Origin: Collinsella sp.
GTDB lineage: Bacteria; Actinomycetota; Coriobacteriia; Coriobacteriales; Coriobacteriaceae
Direction of reading: 5' to 3'
Length of the DNA: 9,402 bases
Assembly (NCBI GenBank): GCA_014871605.1
Contig: WGSQ01000064.1
Coordinates: forward strand, 1 to 9,402
The notes under the pieces were generated by a model. The model did no database searches. It was not told the DNA's origin and saw only the letters and a program-made list of their open reading frames with translations. The position numbers and the translations under genes were made by a program. Within the stretch, counting starts at the first letter, position 1; each line of letters begins with the position of its first letter. Shown one piece after another: positions 6,008 to 9,402 of this stretch.

Positions 6008-8785
6008 ATGATTCTCAACGGACCGGGGATTAGCTACACCGAGCCCGACATCGGTTCGGAGTTCGTGCCGCCGCTGCCGGAGCATCCGCGCGAGGCCATC
6101 GTCAAGCTGTGCGAGCACTGCACCAACCGTCTGCTGCATCGCGACGAGCTGCTGGGCTACGAGTACTGGTCGTTTGCCGAGGCCGCGACCGACGAGCAGG
6201 CCGAAGTGCTCTGCAAGATGAAGATGCGCCGTCCCTATACGTTGCCCGAGATGGTCAAGCTCACCGGCATGCCCGAAGCCGATATCGAGAAGATGCTCGA
6301 CGATATGAGCTACACGGGCCTGCTCGAGTACAACTGGGAAAACCCCGAGCGCGCCAAGCAGTGGGTGCTGCCCATGCTGGTGCCGGGTTCCGCTGAGTTT
6401 CTCAACATGCGCGTGAGCCAGCTCGAGGAGCACCCGGTCTATGCCAAGTTCTTTGAGCAGGCGTCCAAGGGACCGCTGTCCAAGGCCACGCCGATGGTGC
6501 CGCCCGGTGGTGCCGGCATCGGCATGCATGTCATTCCGGTCGAGAAGGCTATCGATGCCGCGAGCACGTCGGTGCCGATCGAGCATATCGAGCATTGGCT
6601 CGACAAATACGATGGCAAATATGCCGCCAGCACCTGCAGCTGCCGCGCGAGCCGTCGCGTGATGGGTGAGGGCTGCGCCGACGACCCGGCAGATTGGTGC
6701 ATCGCCGTGGGCGATATGGCCGACTACGTGGTTGAGACCGATCGTGGCCATTACGTGACCCGCGACGAGGTTTACGACATCCTGCGCCAGGCCGAGGACA
6801 ACGGCTTTGTGCACCAGATCACCAATATCGACGGCGAGAACAAGATCTTCGCTATCTGCAACTGCAACGTCAACGTGTGCTACGCCCTGCGCACCTCGCA
6901 GCTGTTCAACACGCCCAACTTGTCGCGCTCGGCCTATGTCGCCAAGGTCGAGAAGGACAAGTGCGTGGCCTGCGGTCGCTGCGTTGAGGTGTGCCCGGCC
7001 GGTGCCGCTAAGCTGGGCCAGAAGCTCTGCAGCAAAAAGGCCGGCGGACAGGTGCCCGAGTATCCGCGCCAGGAGCTGCCCGATGCCACCAAATGGGACC
7101 ACACCAAGTGGTCGCCCAACTACCGCAATGACAACCGCATCGAGACGCACAAGTCCGGCACCGCGCCCTGCAAGACGGCCTGCCCCGCGCATGTTGCCGT
7201 TCAGGGTTATTTGAAGCTCGCGGCGCAGGGTCGCTATGACGAGGCCCTAGCACTCATTAAGCGCGAGAACCCGCTGCCCGCTATCTGCGGCCGTGTGTGC
7301 AACCGCCGCTGTGAGGATGCCTGCACCCGCGGCCGTGTGGACGCCGCCGTGGCCATCGACGAGGTCAAGAAGTTTATCGCCCAGCGCGATCTGGACGCCG
7401 CGACCCGCTATGTCCCGCCCGTGGTGACGCCGACGCGTGCCGGCGGCTTCGACCAGAAGATCGCCATCATCGGTGCCGGCCCGGCCGGTCTGTCCTGCGC
7501 TTTTTATCTGGCCGAGAAGGGCTATAAGCCCGTCGTGTTCGAGAAGAACGAGCGTCCGGGCGGCATGCTCACCTACGGTATTCCCAGCTTTAAGCTGGAG
7601 AAGGACGTTATCGAGGCCGAGGTCGAGATCATTCGCCTGATGGGTGCCGAGTTCCGCTATGGCGTGGAGGTCGGTCGCGATGTGACGCTCGATGAGCTGC
7701 GCGAGCAGGGTTTTAAGGCCTTTTATGTTGCCATCGGCTGCCAGGGCGGCCGCCTTGCCGGTATTCCGGGCGAGGATGCCGAGGACGTGACCGTGGCCGT
7801 CGACTTCTTGCGCGAGGTCAACAGCGGCAAGATCGACGCGCTACCCGGCCGCACCATCGTAGTGGGCGGCGGCAACGTGGCTATCGACGTGGCCCGCAAC
7901 GCCTGCCGTCTGGGCTCCGAGCATGTTGAGATGTTCTGTCTGGAGAGCGAGGCCCAGATGCCCGCCAGCGAGGAGGAACGTCGCGAGGCCGTTGAGGACG
8001 GCGCTCACATCAGCTGCGGCTGGGGCCCCAAGGAGATTCACCTGGACGAGGCCGGTCGTGTATGCGGTATCACCTTCAAGCGCTGCACGCGTGTCTTTGA
8101 CGACGAGGGCCGTTTTGCGCCCGAGTACGACGAGAACGATCTGCGCCGTGTCGATGCCGACCGTGTCGTCATGTCGATTGGCCAGTCCATTGTGTGGGGC
8201 GACCTGCTGGCTGGCTCCAAGGTGGAGCTCGGCCGCGGCCAGGGTGCCCTTGCCGATCCCCAGACTTACCAGACCGCCGAACCCGACATCTTTGTGGGCG
8301 GCGACGTCTACACCGGCCCCAGCTTTGCCATCGACGCTATCGCCGCCGGTCACGAGGCCGCCGTGTCCATCCATCGCTTTGTGCAGCCGGGCTCCACGCT
8401 CACCATCGGCCGCAACCAGCGCCGCTACACCGCGCTCGACCGCGACGATGTCGTGATCGAGAGCTACGACAACGCGAGCCGCGAGGTTGCGCATGTGGAC
8501 CGCGAACGCGAGAAGGCTGCACCGTTTAGCGAGTATGTTGAGACCTTTACCGAGGAGCAGGTGCGCGCCGAGACCGCCCGCTGCCTGGGCTGCGGCGCCT
8601 CGATCGTCGACCCCAACAAGTGCATCGGCTGCGGCCTGTGCACCACCAAGTGCGCGTTTGACGCTATCCATCTGTATCGCGACCGCCCCGAGTGCTCCAC
8701 GATGGTCAAATACGAGCAAAAGCTCCCAAGCCTGGGCAAGTATGCTCTAAAGCGTGCCATCAAGATTAAATTTGGTCGTAAATAG
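6008..8785 (+). CDS. Multi-iron-sulfur FAD/NAD(P)H oxidoreductase (GltD/NfnB-like core with extra ferredoxin domains)
   Basis: The protein has 925 residues. Residues 1-310 form an N-terminal region with CEHC (35-38), a winged-helix-like part (about 74-108), and a cysteine block CSCRASRR ... GEGC ... C231 and CNCNVNVC (284-291). This block looks like a variant of clostridial CxCR/CNCC iron-sulfur domains. A 4Fe-4S ferredoxin motif follows, CVACGRCVEVCP (319-330). Next come GltD-type cluster cysteines C388, C392, C427, C431, C435 and C439, an FAD site GAGPAG (489-494), and an NAD(P)H site VVGGGNVAIDVAR (618-630). The closing FAD motif is VGGDVYTGPSFAIDAIAAG (763-781). The C-terminus adds CLGCG (859-863) and CIGCGLCTTKC (872-882). 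It is probably cytoplasmic and moves electrons between NAD(P)H, FAD and ferredoxin or a partner. The substrate is unknown. ATG 6008 is chosen because AAGGGA (5997-6002) sits 5 bases upstream; the frame is open further but runs through the operators. It is divergent from TetR and followed by hypA. Confidence 0.88.
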   Translation: MILNGPGISYTEPDIGSEFVPPLPEHPREAIVKLCEHCTNRLLHRDELLGYEYWSFAEAATDEQAEVLCKMKMRRPYTLPEMVKLTGMPEADIEKMLDDMSYTGLLEYNWENPERAKQWVLPMLVPGSAEFLNMRVSQLEEHPVYAKFFEQASKGPLSKATPMVPPGGAGIGMHVIPVEKAIDAASTSVPIEHIEHWLDKYDGKYAASTCSCRASRRVMGEGCADDPADWCIAVGDMADYVVETDRGHYVTRDEVYDILRQAEDNGFVHQITNIDGENKIFAICNCNVNVCYALRTSQLFNTPNLSRSAYVAKVEKDKCVACGRCVEVCPAGAAKLGQKLCSKKAGGQVPEYPRQELPDATKWDHTKWSPNYRNDNRIETHKSGTAPCKTACPAHVAVQGYLKLAAQGRYDEALALIKRENPLPAICGRVCNRRCEDACTRGRVDAAVAIDEVKKFIAQRDLDAATRYVPPVVTPTRAGGFDQKIAIIGAGPAGLSCAFYLAEKGYKPVVFEKNERPGGMLTYGIPSFKLEKDVIEAEVEIIRLMGAEFRYGVEVGRDVTLDELREQGFKAFYVAIGCQGGRLAGIPGEDAEDVTVAVDFLREVNSGKIDALPGRTIVVGGGNVAIDVARNACRLGSEHVEMFCLESEAQMPASEEERREAVEDGAHISCGWGPKEIHLDEAGRVCGITFKRCTRVFDDEGRFAPEYDENDLRRVDADRVVMSIGQSIVWGDLLAGSKVELGRGQGALADPQTYQTAEPDIFVGGDVYTGPSFAIDAIAAGHEAAVSIHRFVQPGSTLTIGRNQRRYTALDRDDVVIESYDNASREVAHVDREREKAAPFSEYVETFTEEQVRAETARCLGCGASIVDPNKCIGCGLCTTKCAFDAIHLYRDRPECSTMVKYEQKLPSLGKYALKRAIKIKFGRK

Positions 8786-8800
8786 GTAGCCATGGCGGGT

Positions 8801-8836
8801 AAGGGGACGGCGCAGACTAGATCTCGTCGTCCCCTT
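8801..8836. repeat. Strong hairpin between flavoprotein gene and hypA
   Basis: AAGGGGACG (8801-8809) pairs perfectly with CGTCCCCTT (8828-8836). The stem continues with a G-T pair and two more pairs to 12 bp, and then AGA/TCT can pair across a small bulge. GCTTTGAG follows instead of a T run, so full termination is uncertain. It could act as an attenuator, an RNA-stabilising end for the flavoprotein message, or a dispersed repeat sharing a GGGACG core with the dyad at 716-745. Confidence 0.65.
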
Positions 8837-8881
8837 GCTTTGAGTTTGCATCGAATCAACCTCTGCAGAAAGGGTTTCGCC

Positions 8882-9310
8882 TTGCATGAATTGGGAATCG
8901 TGTATCACATCATTCGCGATGTTGAGAATGTGGCGCGCGCTCATGGCGTGCGTCGCGTTTCGAGCGTGACGTTGCTGCTGGGCGAGGTCTCGGGCGTCGT
9001 TCCCGAGTTGCTGCTCGACGCTTGGCGCTGGGCGGCAGATAAAAAGCCCATCGCGCAGGGCGCGGAGCTTGTTGTGGAGCCCGTCGAGGCCGTGACGCAT
9101 TGCGAGGCATGTGGCCGCGACTATGCGACGGTCGAGCACGGCAAGACCTGTCCCCATTGCGGTAGCGGCGAGACATACCTGCTGCAGGGCCAAGAGGTCA
9201 TGATCAAACAGATCGAGACCCCCGAAGAGGATCCGGCAGACGCTGCTCCTGACGGCCCTTCCGACGTCCCCGACGCCGTCGACGCCGCCAACCCCCTCCA
9301 CATCGTCTAG
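8882..9310 (+). CDS. hypA: Hydrogenase/urease nickel metallochaperone HypA
   Basis: The protein has 142 residues. HypA carries nickel, with HypB, to the active site of NiFe hydrogenases; its N-terminal Met-His-Glu binds nickel. Here that end is MHELGIVYHII, encoded from a TTG start at 8882. AGAAAGGG (8867-8874) lies 7 bases upstream. The upstream in-frame ATG at 8792 is rejected because it would bury the essential His2 and run through the hairpin. The zinc site is C74, C77, C90 and C93 (CEAC ... CPHC). Typical HypA proteins have about 113-118 residues. This one adds an acidic, Pro/Ala/Asp-rich tail of about 30 residues (113-142) that is probably disordered. The gene follows the flavoprotein gene by 96 bases on the same strand. 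No hypB, hypC-F or hydrogenase gene is in the window, so its client enzyme is unseen. Confidence 0.9.
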   Translation: MHELGIVYHIIRDVENVARAHGVRRVSSVTLLLGEVSGVVPELLLDAWRWAADKKPIAQGAELVVEPVEAVTHCEACGRDYATVEHGKTCPHCGSGETYLLQGQEVMIKQIETPEEDPADAAPDGPSDVPDAVDAANPLHIV

Positions 9311-9402
9311 GATCCCCTATAAGTTGCGGTGAAATAGTTCCTAAATCGGGGGTGCGGACTATTTCTTGGACCGCGCCTAGGCGTATCCAAGCTTCCTGCG
9401 GT
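9311..9402. other. Non-coding end of window with a dyad
   Basis: After the hypA stop, no frame can be supported in these 92 bases. An inverted repeat GAAATAGT (9331-9338) and ACTATTTC (9358-9365) encloses a 19-base GC-rich spacer. It is not followed by a T run on either strand, so I do not call it a terminator. The phrase GCGGTGAAATAGTTCC looks to me like a recurring Collinsella intergenic sequence, from memory only. Confidence 0.45.

Noticed and set aside
5915..7192. A 425-codon minus-strand open frame opposite the flavoprotein gene
   Set aside because: Composition (Gly, His, Ala and Arg-rich, no motif) fits a GC-driven shadow; the plus strand encodes clear Fe-S motifs.
7841..8719. A 292-codon minus-strand open frame opposite the flavoprotein gene
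   Set aside because: It is a shadow of the FAD and NAD(P)H domains; no recognisable motif or ribosome binding site.
8792..8881. An ATG start at 8792 for hypA
   Set aside because: HypA needs an N-terminal Met-His-Glu; the TTG at 8882 gives this exactly and has a good ribosome binding site, while the extension overlaps the strong hairpin.
9377..9402. A possible 3' end of a minus-strand gene entering from the right edge (ending RKLGYA-stop)
   Set aside because: Only about eight codons are visible; this is too short to support.

Overview
The window looks like chromosomal DNA from a high-GC, gut-associated actinobacterium of the class Coriobacteriia, most likely Collinsella or a close relative. 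This rests on the GC-rich codon use of the core genes, a DUF5692-type membrane protein, and a very large iron-sulfur flavoprotein of a kind I associate with anaerobic Coriobacteriia. The genus call is an inference from memory, not a database result.

Layout, left to right. (1) Bases 1-378 are the 3' end of a ClpB disaggregase gene, closed by a strong intrinsic terminator. (2) A 57-codon proline-rich, acidic small ORF follows at 508-681. (3) An AT-richer patch, about 690-2277, holds a GC-rich dyad at 716-745 and then an AAA/DUF4143-type ATPase gene. Three copies of a CTTGCT-N6-(T)TAATCAA element surround a TATAAT box just in front of that gene. Its composition differs from its neighbours, so it looks acquired. 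(4) On the minus strand at 2351-3847 is a membrane-anchored protein with a long acidic cytoplasmic N-terminus and an extracytoplasmic C-terminal part; it converges on the ATPase gene. (5) Also on the minus strand, a TetR-type regulator (5156-5818) is followed by a tryptophan-rich polytopic membrane protein of DUF5692 type (4085-5092), ended by a strong terminator. (6) Divergently, on the plus strand, a 925-residue multi-iron-sulfur FAD/NAD(P)H oxidoreductase (6008-8785) is followed by a HypA-type nickel metallochaperone (8882-9310). A strong hairpin lies between them. (7) The last 92 bases are non-coding and contain another dyad.

How the genes may work together. The TetR gene and the flavoprotein gene share an intergenic control region of about 190 bp. 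It contains two 15-bp palindromes, TTGACGGTTCGTCAA and TTGACACAATGTCAA, plus a degenerate third copy. The simplest model is that the TetR protein represses its own operon (with DUF5692) and the divergent flavoprotein gene, releasing both in response to a small molecule. The membrane protein and the redox enzyme would then act on, transport or sense the same compound. The substrate cannot be read from the sequence. This divergent module and the repeat-flanked ATPase promoter are the two most interesting parts of the window. No CRISPR array, tRNA, rRNA or intact transposon was seen.
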